In this document: in pieces, positions 34,275-43,635 of the stretch | Layout: each line of letters begins with the position of its first letter | Position numbering within the stretch: the first letter of the stretch is position 1 | Source: Haloarcula rubripromontorii | GTDB taxonomy: Archaea; Halobacteriota; Halobacteria; Halobacteriales; Haloarculaceae | Assembly: GCF_001280425.1 (NCBI RefSeq) | Contig: NZ_LIUF01000002.1 | Coordinates: 62,001 to 126,000 of the forward strand | Direction of reading: 5' to 3' | DNA length: 64,000 nt | Notes under the pieces: generated by a model | The model's database searches: none | What the model saw: only the letters and a program-made list of their open reading frames with translations | Told to the model about the DNA's origin: nothing | Translations under genes and position numbers: made by a program

Positions 34275-34799
34275 TCATTCCGAGGCGAGCAGGCGGCCGT
34301 GTACGTCGATTTCGCCGTTCCGGATCCGGGTGCTGCTGATCCGCGTGCCGTCTTCGGCGACGACGAACGGCGGCGTGTGGATTTCCAGCGGGTGGAGCCC
34401 CGCGTCTCGCCGCTGTTGATTGAGTTCGTATGCGCGCCGCTGTGCCTTCGCCTCCGGCGAGGCGACGAGCGCGTCCACGTCCGCCCGTGTCGCGGCCGGT
34501 CCCTGCGTGTCGTCTAACCGCACAATCTCATACGTGGCGGTGTACGGCTCACCCAACTGGTCCAGTTCGGACGCGAGCGCGCTTCGACGGTCATCGTACG
34601 CACCCAACTGTTTGACGTGTGTCGGATCACTACGCGTCTCTGTGGCCAGCTCGGGGCTGGTCAGACCAACGATGACGTGACCATCGCCGCTCCCGTCGTG
34701 GCTTGCGGTCTGAAACGCCTTGTGCAGGAGCGCCCGGTGGCCGTTGTGAATCGGTGTGAAGGTCCCGCCGAGAATCGCTGTCCGGTCCGCGTCTGCCAT
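34275..34799 (-). CDS. coaD: Phosphopantetheine adenylyltransferase-like protein
   Basis: A 174-residue nucleotidyltransferase with GGTFTPIHNGHRALL (the [T/H]xGH motif) and the C-terminal ISSTRIR motif, as in archaeal PPAT, which makes dephospho-CoA from phosphopantetheine. The ATG at 34799 was chosen because it begins right before the core strand ILGGTF; the longer frame adds a low-quality extension. Convergent with cbiO. Confidence 0.85.
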   Translation of the reverse strand: MADADRTAILGGTFTPIHNGHRALLHKAFQTASHDGSGDGHVIVGLTSPELATETRSDPTHVKQLGAYDDRRSALASELDQLGEPYTATYEIVRLDDTQGPAATRADVDALVASPEAKAQRRAYELNQQRRDAGLHPLEIHTPPFVVAEDGTRISSTRIRNGEIDVHGRLLASE

Positions 34800-34936
34800 A
34801 CGCGAATGTCCCACCAGCGTCATATATAATTGCTGTCCGTCGCACGACTCGTCAGTCCCATCCGTTTCTACGGATAGTAACCCGGTAACACTCGCGTCAG
34901 CAGTCATTGAAGTAGTTTCGGCACGTATCGATACTA

Positions 34937-35926
34937 ATGACCGAAGTCACCCCGACACCGGGTATCCACCACGTCACGTGTATCGCCAGCGACCCACAGC
35001 AAAACATGGACTTCTGGGCCGAAACGCTCGGTCTCCGGCTCGTCAAGCGCTCGATCAATCAGGACGACCCCAGTACGTACCACTTCTTCTTTGCCGACGC
35101 TGAGGGGAACCCGGGGACGAGCATGACGTTCTTCCCGTGGGAAAACCACACACAGGGGACGGTCGGCTCCGGACAGGTCTCACGCACAGCGTTCCGCGTG
35201 CCGGAGGGAAGCCTCGACTACTGGGAGGGCCGCTTCGACGAGTACGGCGTCGACTACGACGACCGCGTCGAGCGATTCGGTGAGACTGTCCTCCCGTTCC
35301 GCGACCCGGACGGACTTCCGGTCGAACTGGTCGAAGTCGAGATTCCTGACGACGACCCGACCGAGCCGTGGACGGCGTTCGTCCCCGAAGACGCCGCGAT
35401 CCGTGGCTTCCACTCCGTGACGCTGTGGCTGGCTGACCCCGAACCCACGGAGGACCTGCTCCGGACGATGGGTCTAGAGGAAGTCGGTACCGAGCAGGCA
35501 CAGGGCGACACGCCCGGCGACGAGCGGACTCGATTTGCCGCGCCGGGGTCCGTTGGGAAGTACGTCGACGTGTTGCCGACCATCGAAGGCGGCCGGCAGG
35601 GTCACGGCACGGTCCACCACGTTGCCTTCCAGACGCCGACCGACGAGGACCAGCAGTCGATGCGCGACGCCGTCCGCAACGCGGGGCTGCGCCCCACGTC
35701 ACAGATCGACCGCCACTGGTTCCGGTCGGTCTACTTCCGGGAGTTCGGCGGCATCCTGTTCGAACTCGCCACGAGCGGTCCCGGCTACGACAGCGACGAA
35801 CCGCTCGATGACCTCGGCGGCCGGCTGGTCCTGCCCGGGAAGTTCGAGGACCGCCGCGAGGAAATCGAAGCGGGCCTCACCGACGTGATGATTCCCCGAG
35901 CGGAGTCGGCCGAAGCCGACGACTAA
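34937..35926 (+). CDS. VOC-family ring-cleaving dioxygenase-like protein
   Basis: A 329-residue protein with two VOC (glyoxalase/dioxygenase) modules: GIHHVTCIASDPQQNMDFW with early metal His, and GFHSVTLWLADPEPTEDLLRTMG in the second, plus GTVHHVAFQT and FELATSGPGYDSDE. Family members (MhqO/DoxX-like group) are extradiol-type dioxygenases acting on hydroquinones. Substrate unknown. Confidence 0.82.
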   Translation: MTEVTPTPGIHHVTCIASDPQQNMDFWAETLGLRLVKRSINQDDPSTYHFFFADAEGNPGTSMTFFPWENHTQGTVGSGQVSRTAFRVPEGSLDYWEGRFDEYGVDYDDRVERFGETVLPFRDPDGLPVELVEVEIPDDDPTEPWTAFVPEDAAIRGFHSVTLWLADPEPTEDLLRTMGLEEVGTEQAQGDTPGDERTRFAAPGSVGKYVDVLPTIEGGRQGHGTVHHVAFQTPTDEDQQSMRDAVRNAGLRPTSQIDRHWFRSVYFREFGGILFELATSGPGYDSDEPLDDLGGRLVLPGKFEDRREEIEAGLTDVMIPRAESAEADD

Positions 35927-36008
35927 CGCCGATGAGACGGCCGGTATTCGCTTCATTCTCTCTGTTAGTCTGCGAGTAAATATGCGTGCCCGGAGTGTCT
36001 CGTGTTAC

Positions 36009-36380
36009 ATGTCCACAGAGGGACAGGAGTACGTTATCGCGCCGTGGGGGGAGAGTGAGTGTGAGACGACCGACGTGACGGTTGACCTGCCGTCACGAGA
36101 CATTGCGGCGCAGCTGGAAGTCCCGACAAGCGTGCTAAACCGCATGGCACAGCTCGGCGACGAGCACGACATCCCGGTGACGCAGGCGCTCGGGGAGCGA
36201 CTGGAGATTAACCGGGCGCGGGTGTCGCTCTATGCCGCGAAGTCGGTAGATGAGGTGGCCGCGGTCAAGCAGCACCTCACTGACGCCCGCGAGTACCTGT
36301 CCGGTGTCGAGGCGCTCGATACGGCCGATATCGAAGCCGACATCGACCACCTCTGGACCGACGAACTCGGCAGTGCGTAA
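36009..36380 (+). CDS. Hypothetical protein
   Basis: A 123-residue protein without recognised domain. The first part is a beta-rich acidic stretch, then helices (DIAAQLEVPTSVLNRMAQLG, NRARVSLYAAKSVDEVAAVKQ). The ATG at 36009 was chosen because a TATA-like gtaaatat lies about 30 nt upstream. Probably a small regulatory or structural haloarchaeal protein; function unknown. Confidence 0.6.
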   Translation: MSTEGQEYVIAPWGESECETTDVTVDLPSRDIAAQLEVPTSVLNRMAQLGDEHDIPVTQALGERLEINRARVSLYAAKSVDEVAAVKQHLTDAREYLSGVEALDTADIEADIDHLWTDELGSA

Positions 36381-36630
36381 CCTCGTCGGTGGGGTGGGTA
36401 CCGGAGTGAGAGCGGCTATCTGTGGCTATCGTTGCGTAGAAGACTGGGTTTATCCGCAACCCCGAATAGCCGGTAATGAATGACGGTACGATACGTGGCC
36501 CAGAGAACTCGGCCGCTTTTCAACGGGTTAGCGTCCCATTTCCAGCTTCACTCTCAATTCTTTACCGTTAGCCCGGAGTTTACAGTAACTTTAATTTCCT
36601 GAGTGTCTCACCTGTTCCCGTGGAATTATA

Positions 36631-38391
36631 ATGAACAATAACAGACAGTTGTGGATCGTAGCTGCAGTGTCGTTGCTCCTGATATTCAGCGGGAGCGGGC
36701 TCGCATGGACAGTACAGACAGATGGCGGTTCCGTCGAGGTTCGCGACGTGACGTTTTCCGGGACCAACGGAACGATGATGAGCGGGACGCTGTATATCCC
36801 TGAAGAGGCCAGCAGCGCGTCCCCGCAACCGGGGGTGTTGGCCGTCCACGGGTACATCAACTCGAAAGAGACCCAGTCGCCGTTCGCTATCGAGTACGCA
36901 CGACGGGGTTTTGTGGTCCTGGCTATTGACCAGACCGGCCACGGCTACTCTGACCCGCCGGCGTTCAACAACGGGTACGGTGGCCCTGACAGCCTCGAAT
37001 ACCTCCGGTCGCTGGACTATGTCGACAACGAAAACATCGGCCTCGAAGGGCATTCGATGGGCGGCTGGACCGTCATCACGGCGGCCGCGGCCCACCCGGA
37101 CGGGTACGAGTCGATGGTCATCGAGGGGTCATCGACTGGATCGAACCGCGCTCCCGAAGGCACTGCTTCGTTCCCACGGAACCTCGCTGTCGTGTTCAGC
37201 GAGTACGACGAGTTCTCCCCGCTGATGTGGGGGACGGCGAGTGCGTCCGACGTTGAGCAGAGCGACAAACTCCAGACTGTGTTCGGGACGGACAGCGCTG
37301 TCAAGGAGAGCCGTACCTACGGGAGCGTTGATGACGGCACCGCACGGCGGCTATACACGCCGGCAACGACGCATCCCGGCGACCACTTCTCGACCGCAGC
37401 CATCGGTGCATCCATCGAGTGGCTCCAGCTAACGCTCGAGGGCGAAGACGAGATGGATCCGAGCAATCAGGTCTGGTACTGGAAATCGCTGGGAACCTTT
37501 ATCGCCCTCATCGGTGGTGTGCTGTCACTGTTCCCCGCTGGTGGTCTGCTCATCGAACGAGCATCGACTGACAGGCTCCGGCGAGAGTACCCCGAAGGGA
37601 AGGGGATGACCGGCGCGAAACGCTACGCGGCGTCGCTACTTGCCGCCACAATTCCGATTGTGACGTACTTCCCGCTACAGGACGCCGCACCGGCGATTAT
37701 CGGGCTCAGTTGGCTGTTCCCACAGCAGATCAACAACGGCGTGATCGTCTGGGCGCTGGGGAACGCGGTCATCACAGCGGTCCTGTTCGCGGTGTGGCAT
37801 TACACGAGCAACGCTGACGACCCGTCGGTGTCGCTGGCGAACTACGGCCTCGATACGGGCGACGGCGCGCGAACGGTCGGTGTCTCGGTCTTGGCCGGCG
37901 TCGGCACCGTCGCCGTGCTGTACCTGCTGGAAGCCGTCGTGGCGTTCCTGTTCCAGACGGACTTCCGCATCTGGGTGTTCGCCATCAAACTCCTCTCACC
38001 GGCGCAGTTCCGGATCAGCTTCTCGTATCTCCTGCCGCTGTTTGCCTTCTTCGTCGTCCTCGGCGCACTCTTGCACGGCCAGCTCCGTCCCGAGGGCGAG
38101 TCCCGGTCGCTCCGCCGTGCGATGGCGACGAACTGGCTCATCGTCGTCGGCGGGTTCGTCGTGTTGCTGGCGGTTCAGTACATCCCGCTGCTGTCCGGCC
38201 AGCCACTGCCGCTTGGCCACCCGCTGCTGACGATTCTGGCGCTACAGTTCGTCGCCCTGCTCAGCATCGTGGCCTTCGTTAGCACTTACTTCTTCAGGAA
38301 AACGGGTCGGGTCTGGGTCGGCGCGACGATCAACGCCGTCCTCGTGACGTGGGTTATCGTCGCCGGAACCGCGACGCAGTTCCCCGTCTAG
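36631..38391 (+). CDS. Alpha/beta hydrolase with C-terminal multi-TM domain
   Basis: A 586-residue protein with a signal or anchor helix (LWIVAAVSLLLIFSGSGLAW), an alpha/beta-hydrolase domain with VLAVHGYINSKET, the nucleophile elbow EGHSMGGW, and a candidate His in TTHPGDHFS, followed by about nine transmembrane helices. The hydrolase faces outward by topology (inference). Substrate unknown; possibly an esterase acting at the envelope. Confidence 0.8.
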   Translation: MNNNRQLWIVAAVSLLLIFSGSGLAWTVQTDGGSVEVRDVTFSGTNGTMMSGTLYIPEEASSASPQPGVLAVHGYINSKETQSPFAIEYARRGFVVLAIDQTGHGYSDPPAFNNGYGGPDSLEYLRSLDYVDNENIGLEGHSMGGWTVITAAAAHPDGYESMVIEGSSTGSNRAPEGTASFPRNLAVVFSEYDEFSPLMWGTASASDVEQSDKLQTVFGTDSAVKESRTYGSVDDGTARRLYTPATTHPGDHFSTAAIGASIEWLQLTLEGEDEMDPSNQVWYWKSLGTFIALIGGVLSLFPAGGLLIERASTDRLRREYPEGKGMTGAKRYAASLLAATIPIVTYFPLQDAAPAIIGLSWLFPQQINNGVIVWALGNAVITAVLFAVWHYTSNADDPSVSLANYGLDTGDGARTVGVSVLAGVGTVAVLYLLEAVVAFLFQTDFRIWVFAIKLLSPAQFRISFSYLLPLFAFFVVLGALLHGQLRPEGESRSLRRAMATNWLIVVGGFVVLLAVQYIPLLSGQPLPLGHPLLTILALQFVALLSIVAFVSTYFFRKTGRVWVGATINAVLVTWVIVAGTATQFPV

Positions 38392-38473
38392 ATCCGGCGT
38401 TTCACTTTCCTCTCGTTTCTGTCCGCCAATCGTGTTTCGGTTGTGACGACGCACAGCCGAAACCCGACGCGGT

Positions 38474-40756
38474 TCAGTCGTCGCTCATCACACCCTCCGC
38501 GACGGCCATGTCCTCGACCGTGGGATCGTCCTCGGACGCCCGGAGGACGAACCGCTTGCGGACGAGGTCGGCCGCGTAGATGGCCGTCCCGAGGATGATG
38601 AGCGTGTCACCGGGGAGGCGCGCCCAGAACAGCGTCTGGACGAGCGGCTGGTTGTAGAACGCCACGCTCCGGGCCGCAGCGTAGCTGCCGGTAAAGGCCG
38701 CCTCCAGCTGGAGGAAGCCAACGGGCAGGACAGAGACGAACACCATCAGCGCCAGACCGACGTTCCAGCACCAGAACGCCGCCCGGAGCCAGGACCCGTT
38801 CCAGCGACCGGGTTTGATGGCGAGCTGGAGCATGTAGGTGACCATCCCCAGTGCGAGGAAGCCGAAGGCTCCGAACATCGCAGCGTGGGCGTGGCCGACG
38901 GTGAGGTAGGTGCCGTGCTCGTAGTAGTTGATCAGCGGGAGGTTGATGAAGAAGCCGAGCACGCCGGCCCCGACGAAGTTCCAGACGCCGCTGGCGATGA
39001 TGAACATGAACGGGAGCTTGTAGGGGAACCCACCGGTCTCGGACATCGCCCGGTACTGGCCCAGCGCCTCGTAGAGGATGAACACCAGCGGGAGCAGCTC
39101 TAGCGTCGAGAACACGCTCCCGATGGGGACCCACATGTCGGGCATGCCGACCCACCAGTAGTGGTGAGAGACGCCGATGACACCCGTACTCATCACCAGC
39201 AAGGCCTGGAGCATGACCGCTTTCTCGGCGCTGCGGCGGCTCAGCAGGTTCATCGACACCAGCGTCAGGCCGATGATGGCGACGATGAAGAACTCGAAGG
39301 CCCCTTCGACCCACATGTGGACGACCCACCAGCGCCAGAACTCCGTGACGGCGATGTTGGTCTCCGGCGTGAAGAAGAACCCGGCGGTAAACAGCAGTGC
39401 GATGGAGCCGCCGGCGTACAGAATCATGTGTGCGAGGCCGAACACCGGCTCGCGGTCGAGCAGCGGCTTCAGCCCGCGAATCGAGAGGACCGCCCACAGA
39501 CCGAAGCCGACGAGCAGCCCGACCTGCCAGAGCTTCCCGACTTCGAGGTACTCCAGCCCCTCGTTGCCGACGAGCCACCAGAGGTCGCCGAAGTAGCCGT
39601 GCGACCCGAGCCAGATGCCGCCGAGGCCGCCGACGGTGACGACGACAATCGCGACGAGCAACACGTCGATGTACGTCGACTGGCGTTTGGGTTCGTGGCC
39701 GGTCAGCAGCGGTGGGAGGAACAGCCCCGCACCGAGCCAGGTCGCGGCGATCCAGAGGATGCCCAGGTCGATGTGCCAGGTCTTCGCCATGGCAAAGGGC
39801 AGTAGCTGGAGGATGTGGACGCCGAAGATTTCCTCGATGCCGAAGAAGCCGGCCCGCTCGATGTAGAAGTGAGCGAGCAACCCACCGAGCAACACCTGTG
39901 CGAGGAACAGCCCCGCGGCGACCGGGATGAACCGCAGGGCGGCCCGCTGGCTGGGGAAGATGCTCACGTCGCCCGGCTCGGGCACCGAGAGGTCTCCGGC
40001 GGACGGCTCCGGGAGGCTGACGGCGTTGTAGAGCCAGATGCCGGCACCGGCGGCACCGACGAGGAGGACCATGGCGACGACGCTCCAGGTCATCGCCGCG
40101 CCGGTCGCGTCGTTGCCGGCCGCGGGCTCGTAGGGCCAGTCGTTCGTGTAGGAGTGCTCGCCGCCCGGGCGGTCGGTGTGGGAGAACCACGCCGTCCACA
40201 TGGCGAAGTCGGCGAACTGCCGGGCGTCGGCCTCGGAGTCAATCATCCCCTCGGGGACGCCCCGCTCGTGGCTCCCCTCGTGGTACCGCTCGACGTACTC
40301 CTGGCGGACCTGCTCGTGGGCGTATAGCTCGGCGGCGGAGTACTTGATGTTCCCGCCCTCGTACTCCCCGCTGAGGTCCTGTTTGACGTCATCGTCGACG
40401 GCAGCCTGTTCGGCCGTCGACAGCGAGTCGTACTCGGTTCCGTAGCGCTCCTCGGCGTAGTACGTCCGCATGTGCTGGGTCTTTAACTCCAGCGAGTCGG
40501 CGGTGTAGTCTGCGCCGTAGTACGCGCCGTTGCCGAGAATCGACCCGTGGTTCATCAGCCCGTTCTTCTGGAACGTCTTCTTGCCCTCGCGGATGTCTTC
40601 ACCCGTGAGAACCGTCTCGCCGTCAGGTCCAACGACTTGCTCCGGGATGGGTGGCGCTTCCTGATACGCAATCCACGCGCCAGCCCCCATGACGACGAGG
40701 TTGAAGACGAACGCGGCGGCGATTACCTTCGCGATCGTTTTGCGTTTGAGTTCCAT
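38474..40756 (-). CDS. norB: Quinol-dependent nitric oxide reductase (qNOR)
   Basis: A 760-residue, 14-TM member of the haem-copper oxidase superfamily that reduces NO to N2O using quinol. The N-terminal extension with GKKTFQKNGLMNHGSILGNGAYYGADY is the fused NorC-like part typical of qNOR; downstream helices carry the haem/FeB histidines (VGHAHAAMFGAFGF, HMWVEGAFEF, GVSHHYWWVG). The ATG at 40756 was chosen over an upstream extension. The gene stands alone, with no other denitrification genes nearby, so it may act in NO detoxification. Confidence 0.92.
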   Translation of the reverse strand: MELKRKTIAKVIAAAFVFNLVVMGAGAWIAYQEAPPIPEQVVGPDGETVLTGEDIREGKKTFQKNGLMNHGSILGNGAYYGADYTADSLELKTQHMRTYYAEERYGTEYDSLSTAEQAAVDDDVKQDLSGEYEGGNIKYSAAELYAHEQVRQEYVERYHEGSHERGVPEGMIDSEADARQFADFAMWTAWFSHTDRPGGEHSYTNDWPYEPAAGNDATGAAMTWSVVAMVLLVGAAGAGIWLYNAVSLPEPSAGDLSVPEPGDVSIFPSQRAALRFIPVAAGLFLAQVLLGGLLAHFYIERAGFFGIEEIFGVHILQLLPFAMAKTWHIDLGILWIAATWLGAGLFLPPLLTGHEPKRQSTYIDVLLVAIVVVTVGGLGGIWLGSHGYFGDLWWLVGNEGLEYLEVGKLWQVGLLVGFGLWAVLSIRGLKPLLDREPVFGLAHMILYAGGSIALLFTAGFFFTPETNIAVTEFWRWWVVHMWVEGAFEFFIVAIIGLTLVSMNLLSRRSAEKAVMLQALLVMSTGVIGVSHHYWWVGMPDMWVPIGSVFSTLELLPLVFILYEALGQYRAMSETGGFPYKLPFMFIIASGVWNFVGAGVLGFFINLPLINYYEHGTYLTVGHAHAAMFGAFGFLALGMVTYMLQLAIKPGRWNGSWLRAAFWCWNVGLALMVFVSVLPVGFLQLEAAFTGSYAAARSVAFYNQPLVQTLFWARLPGDTLIILGTAIYAADLVRKRFVLRASEDDPTVEDMAVAEGVMSDD

Positions 40757-40931
40757 GTGGTTGGAACTCCAGGACCCCAAAATAAGAAGGGGGTAAGACG
40801 TTCTCAGTCGCTGGCGACGGGCGGGAACATGTTCGCCCTGATATGGACCAGTGGTGTCCTGCCCCCGGATTCGACGTGGGGCGTGACGGGGTATCACAAG
40901 GCAGATTACTACCTGCCCCTCTCACTCTGGT

Positions 40932-41504
40932 ATGCGCCGTCGCCACTTCGTCCAGACGCTCGGGGCGTCTGCACTGGTCGGGAGCGCGGGCTGTACCGAG
41001 CAGTCGGACGACACAACATCGGCCTTTGAAGTGTCGAGCCCCGCGTTCAGTTCCGGGGACGCGCTTCCGGCCCGATTCACCTGTGACGGCGAGGGCGTTT
41101 CGCCTCCATTTGTCATCGAGCGTGTCCCGGAGCCGACGGCAGCACTTGCCGTCACAGCCGAGTACGACGGTGGCGTGTTCAGTCAGCCCGTGTTCTGGAC
41201 GCTGTGGAACGTCCCGCCGGAGACGGAGCGGATTCCGGCCGGACTTCCTCGCAAACCGACCCTCGAGACGCTCGGCGGCGCTCGACAGGGAACACAGCCC
41301 CCAAACGAGGCGGGGTATGAACCGCCGTGCCCACCGGCCGGACAGCCCTACGAACACCGGTTTCAGGTGTACGCACTCGGTGAGGAGCTCTCTATCGAGG
41401 GTGGAACCGAGCAAGAAGAAGCGTCAGAGACCATCGCGAACGCACTCATCGCAAGCACTCGTCTCACTGTTGACTACACCCACCCGGCTGGGACCGACAA
41501 CTAA
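40932..41504 (+). CDS. PEBP/YbhB-family lipoprotein
   Basis: A 190-residue exported protein with a twin-Arg-like start (MRRRHFVQTLGASALVGSAGC) and lipobox, followed by the Raf-kinase-inhibitor-like YbhB/YbcL domain (FSSGDALPARFTCDGEGVSPP, FWTLWNVPPETERIP, PCPPAGQPYEHRFQVYAL). Probably attached to the outer face of the membrane. Substrate unknown. Confidence 0.85.
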   Translation: MRRRHFVQTLGASALVGSAGCTEQSDDTTSAFEVSSPAFSSGDALPARFTCDGEGVSPPFVIERVPEPTAALAVTAEYDGGVFSQPVFWTLWNVPPETERIPAGLPRKPTLETLGGARQGTQPPNEAGYEPPCPPAGQPYEHRFQVYALGEELSIEGGTEQEEASETIANALIASTRLTVDYTHPAGTDN

Positions 41505-41703
41505 CGAGTGCGGCCTCGGTCTATCCGAACCCAGCACACTGGCTGAACGACTGCCTATCTGTTGCTGTCTGCCGGTTGGGCGGCTCCTGAGTGACACGGC
41601 TCGCTGTTACCGACCAGTTCATGATGTGTGGCGCGCGGCTAATTGTGACAATGGTTCACAATACCATTAAACCTATATACTGATGTGTTATACCATATCA
41701 TGT

Positions 41704-41883
41704 ATGGCGTCCGCACCGAGTAGTGACGATATGTTCGACGAGTTCCTCTCCCAGCGTGGCCACGATGTGGAGCAGAGTGGTTGGGAAGAGAGCTATAACA
41801 AGAAGCAGTGCCCTGATTGCGGCGGTCTTCACGAGTCGACAGCGGCACAGTGCTCGGTGTGTGGCTGGACACCGGTACGGTAA
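41704..41883 (+). CDS. HVO_0416-type small zinc finger protein
   Basis: A 59-residue protein starting MASAPSSDDMFDEFLSQRGH and carrying CPDC and CSVC, a compact zinc ribbon. It resembles the HVO_0416 family of haloarchaeal zinc fingers. A TATA-like tatatactg about 30 nt upstream supports a leaderless start at 41704. Function unknown. Confidence 0.82.
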   Translation: MASAPSSDDMFDEFLSQRGHDVEQSGWEESYNKKQCPDCGGLHESTAAQCSVCGWTPVR

Positions 41884-42060
41884 GGATACTCCGGTTTTTC
41901 GTCTTCCACCGTTCATCCAGTAGCGACAGTATCGACCAGTAGAGCCGGCAGTTCGATCTCTGCCGGGATGTATCTCACTCTGCTTCTTGACACACCAGCC
42001 CAGACGGTCGGACCTGCGTCACGTTGCGCAGAAAGGAAGTGGGGGAGTCTTTGCGTGGCC

Positions 42061-42240
42061 AGCCGACGGTTGGGGGGTCGTGTGTCGGCGGGCCGACCGG
42101 TTCGTAGCCGACAATTGGGGGGTCGTGTGTCGGCGGGCCGACCGGTTCGTAGCCGACAATTGGGGGGTCGTGTGTCGGCGGGCCGACCGGTTCGTAGCCG
42201 ACAATTGGGGGGTCGCGTGTCGGCGGACTGACCGGCCTGT
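42061..42240. repeat. Minisatellite: four tandem 45-bp units
   Basis: Four consecutive units of exactly 45 bp, starting at 42061, 42106, 42151 and 42196. Units 2 and 3 are identical, unit 1 differs at the start and unit 4 at its end. It ends 5 nt from the stop codon of the padR-like gene. The period is a multiple of 3, so reading frames through it show apparent 15-residue repeats on both strands. The rest of the 41884-42245 gap holds no gene. Confidence 0.92.
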
Positions 42241-42245
42241 GGTGG

Positions 42246-42743
42246 TTACAGCGAATCCAGCGCCGCATGGAGGTAGAGTCCGAGCGCGAGATGTTGGTAC
42301 GCAGATGTCGCGATCTGCTCTTTCGCAGCCGCGTCGTCCGCGATTCCGTACTGTTTCGTCTGGACGAGTTCGTGCATCTGGAGCGTGCCATCCGCTTCTA
42401 ACTCGTGCAGCCGGGGGTACACTGTCCCCGGACTCAGTTCGGCACCGAACTGGGCTTCCAGTTCCTCCATCAGTCCGGTCCCGTGGGTGCCACCATCGGC
42501 GACTGCGATCATCGCCAGTAGAATCTCTTCCAGACTCTGTGTGACTATTCCGTCATCAACTGCGGTCTCGCCGTTGACGACGTCGTCAATGACCGGGTCC
42601 AACAACGACTCCGTGATGGCGTCACGACTGGGTGGGTCATGCGATTCCGGGCGCTCTGAATCGCCGAGAGGGGTCACTCGCTCATCGGCGCTCTGGCCAT
42701 GCATCTTGCCCGTCGTCACGCGACGGAGGTTGTCTCCGGACAT
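42246..42743 (-). CDS. PadR-family transcription regulator
   Basis: A 165-residue PadR-type regulator. The winged helix is at the C-terminal half: LEEILLAMIAVADGGTHGTGLMEELEAQFGAELSPGTVYPRLHELEADGTL, then a YGIADDAAAKEQI wing. The N-terminal third is acidic and disordered. The ATG at 42743 was used; a TTG start 18 nt upstream is also open. It ends against a minisatellite that may alter the 3' end of its transcript. Confidence 0.82.
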   Translation of the reverse strand: MSGDNLRRVTTGKMHGQSADERVTPLGDSERPESHDPPSRDAITESLLDPVIDDVVNGETAVDDGIVTQSLEEILLAMIAVADGGTHGTGLMEELEAQFGAELSPGTVYPRLHELEADGTLQMHELVQTKQYGIADDAAAKEQIATSAYQHLALGLYLHAALDSL

Positions 42744-42875
42744 CGTCTCACCTGAACGCAATCCGCAGTGAGTGCTACAGGGGCTATCATCATATAAACG
42801 GGGCAGTGTTTTCTGAGCGTGAAATCACCACAGTGCTCGAAAACGCTTATATAATATGACGCGAATCTTGGTGTA

Positions 42876-43226
42876 GTGGCTGAGGAACAGAGCATCGAGG
42901 AGATTCTCGATACGATCGGCGACCAGCACGCACGCCGTGTACTCGCCGCGATCAGTCGAGAACCGCAGTCGGCGAAGGAACTCGCGGAGGAGTGTGACCT
43001 CTCATTGCCGACGGTGTATCGACGTATCGAACTGCTCGACGAGTACGACCTCGTCACCGACCGGACACTCGTCGCCGAGGACGGGAACCACTACAAGGTG
43101 TACGAGTCCAACTTCGAGTCGACGGTCATCTCGCTCGAAGACGAGGAGTATAAAGTACGCATCTATCGGGAAGAGAACCTCCCGGACCGGTTTAGTCAGC
43201 TCTGGGACGAGCTGAACCCGGAATGA
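42876..43226 (+). CDS. ArsR-like winged-helix regulator
   Basis: A 116-residue helix-turn-helix protein: IEEILDTIGDQHARRVLAAISREPQSAKELAEECDLSLPTVYRRIELLDEYDLV, then a beta wing and acidic C-terminus. A strong TATA box (ttatataata, about 27 nt upstream) makes the GTG at 42876 a leaderless start. Coupled in orientation with the small membrane protein 28 nt downstream, as in many haloarchaeal HTH-DUF7521 pairs. Confidence 0.82.
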   Translation: MAEEQSIEEILDTIGDQHARRVLAAISREPQSAKELAEECDLSLPTVYRRIELLDEYDLVTDRTLVAEDGNHYKVYESNFESTVISLEDEEYKVRIYREENLPDRFSQLWDELNPE

Positions 43227-43254
43227 GCGTGCCGACCAGTGGACGGGTGATCGC

Positions 43255-43554
43255 ATGACGACCGGCGTGACTATCGCACGTAGCGCGCTCATCCTGATGC
43301 GGATGGTGGTGTTCGGGCTGACACTCGGTATCACGCTGATTAGCTTTCAGGCCTACCGGAAACGGCCGTCAGAACGCCTCCAGTACGCGTTCGTCGGATT
43401 TGCGTTCATCAGTATGGGTGTCGCTATCTCCAGCGTTATCACACAACTGAGCGCCGGCGAGACTGGTGCCATCGTCCGCGTGTTCTTCCAGATGGCAGAG
43501 ACAATCCCGTTCATCATCGGGTTCGCGATGCTGTACGTGTCGCTGTACCGGTGA
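43255..43554 (+). CDS. Small membrane protein (DUF7521-like)
   Basis: A 99-residue protein with three predicted transmembrane helices (LILMRMVVFGLTLGITLISF, AFVGFAFISMGVAISSVIT, IPFIIGFAMLYVSLY). It follows the winged-helix regulator closely, a common haloarchaeal pair (DUF7521 as far as I recall). Possibly a membrane partner of the regulator; not established. Confidence 0.72.
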   Translation: MTTGVTIARSALILMRMVVFGLTLGITLISFQAYRKRPSERLQYAFVGFAFISMGVAISSVITQLSAGETGAIVRVFFQMAETIPFIIGFAMLYVSLYR

Positions 43555-43635
43555 GAAATCCGTTCGGGTGCACCGGTCAGTTGTCGTCCCGGTAAAGCAC
43601 GTTGTTTATTTGGCCGCGGTTCCACTACATGTTCA

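Noticed and set aside
38607-40199. 530-codon second-frame open frame inside the nitric oxide reductase gene
   Set aside because: Arg/Pro/His-rich composition typical of an out-of-frame reading of a GC-rich gene.
40757-40897. N-terminal extension of the nitric oxide reductase
   Set aside because: Basic, non-haloarchaeal composition; the protein starts naturally with MELKRKTIAKVIAAAF, its first membrane helix.
42061-42240. Possible CRISPR array
   Set aside because: The repeats are direct, contiguous 45-bp units without spacers, so it is a minisatellite.
41968-42391. Open frames through the minisatellite encoding a 15-residue repeat protein on either strand
   Set aside because: The period is a multiple of 3, so repeats appear in every open frame; no start signal or domain supports coding, and the minus frame overlaps the padR-like gene.
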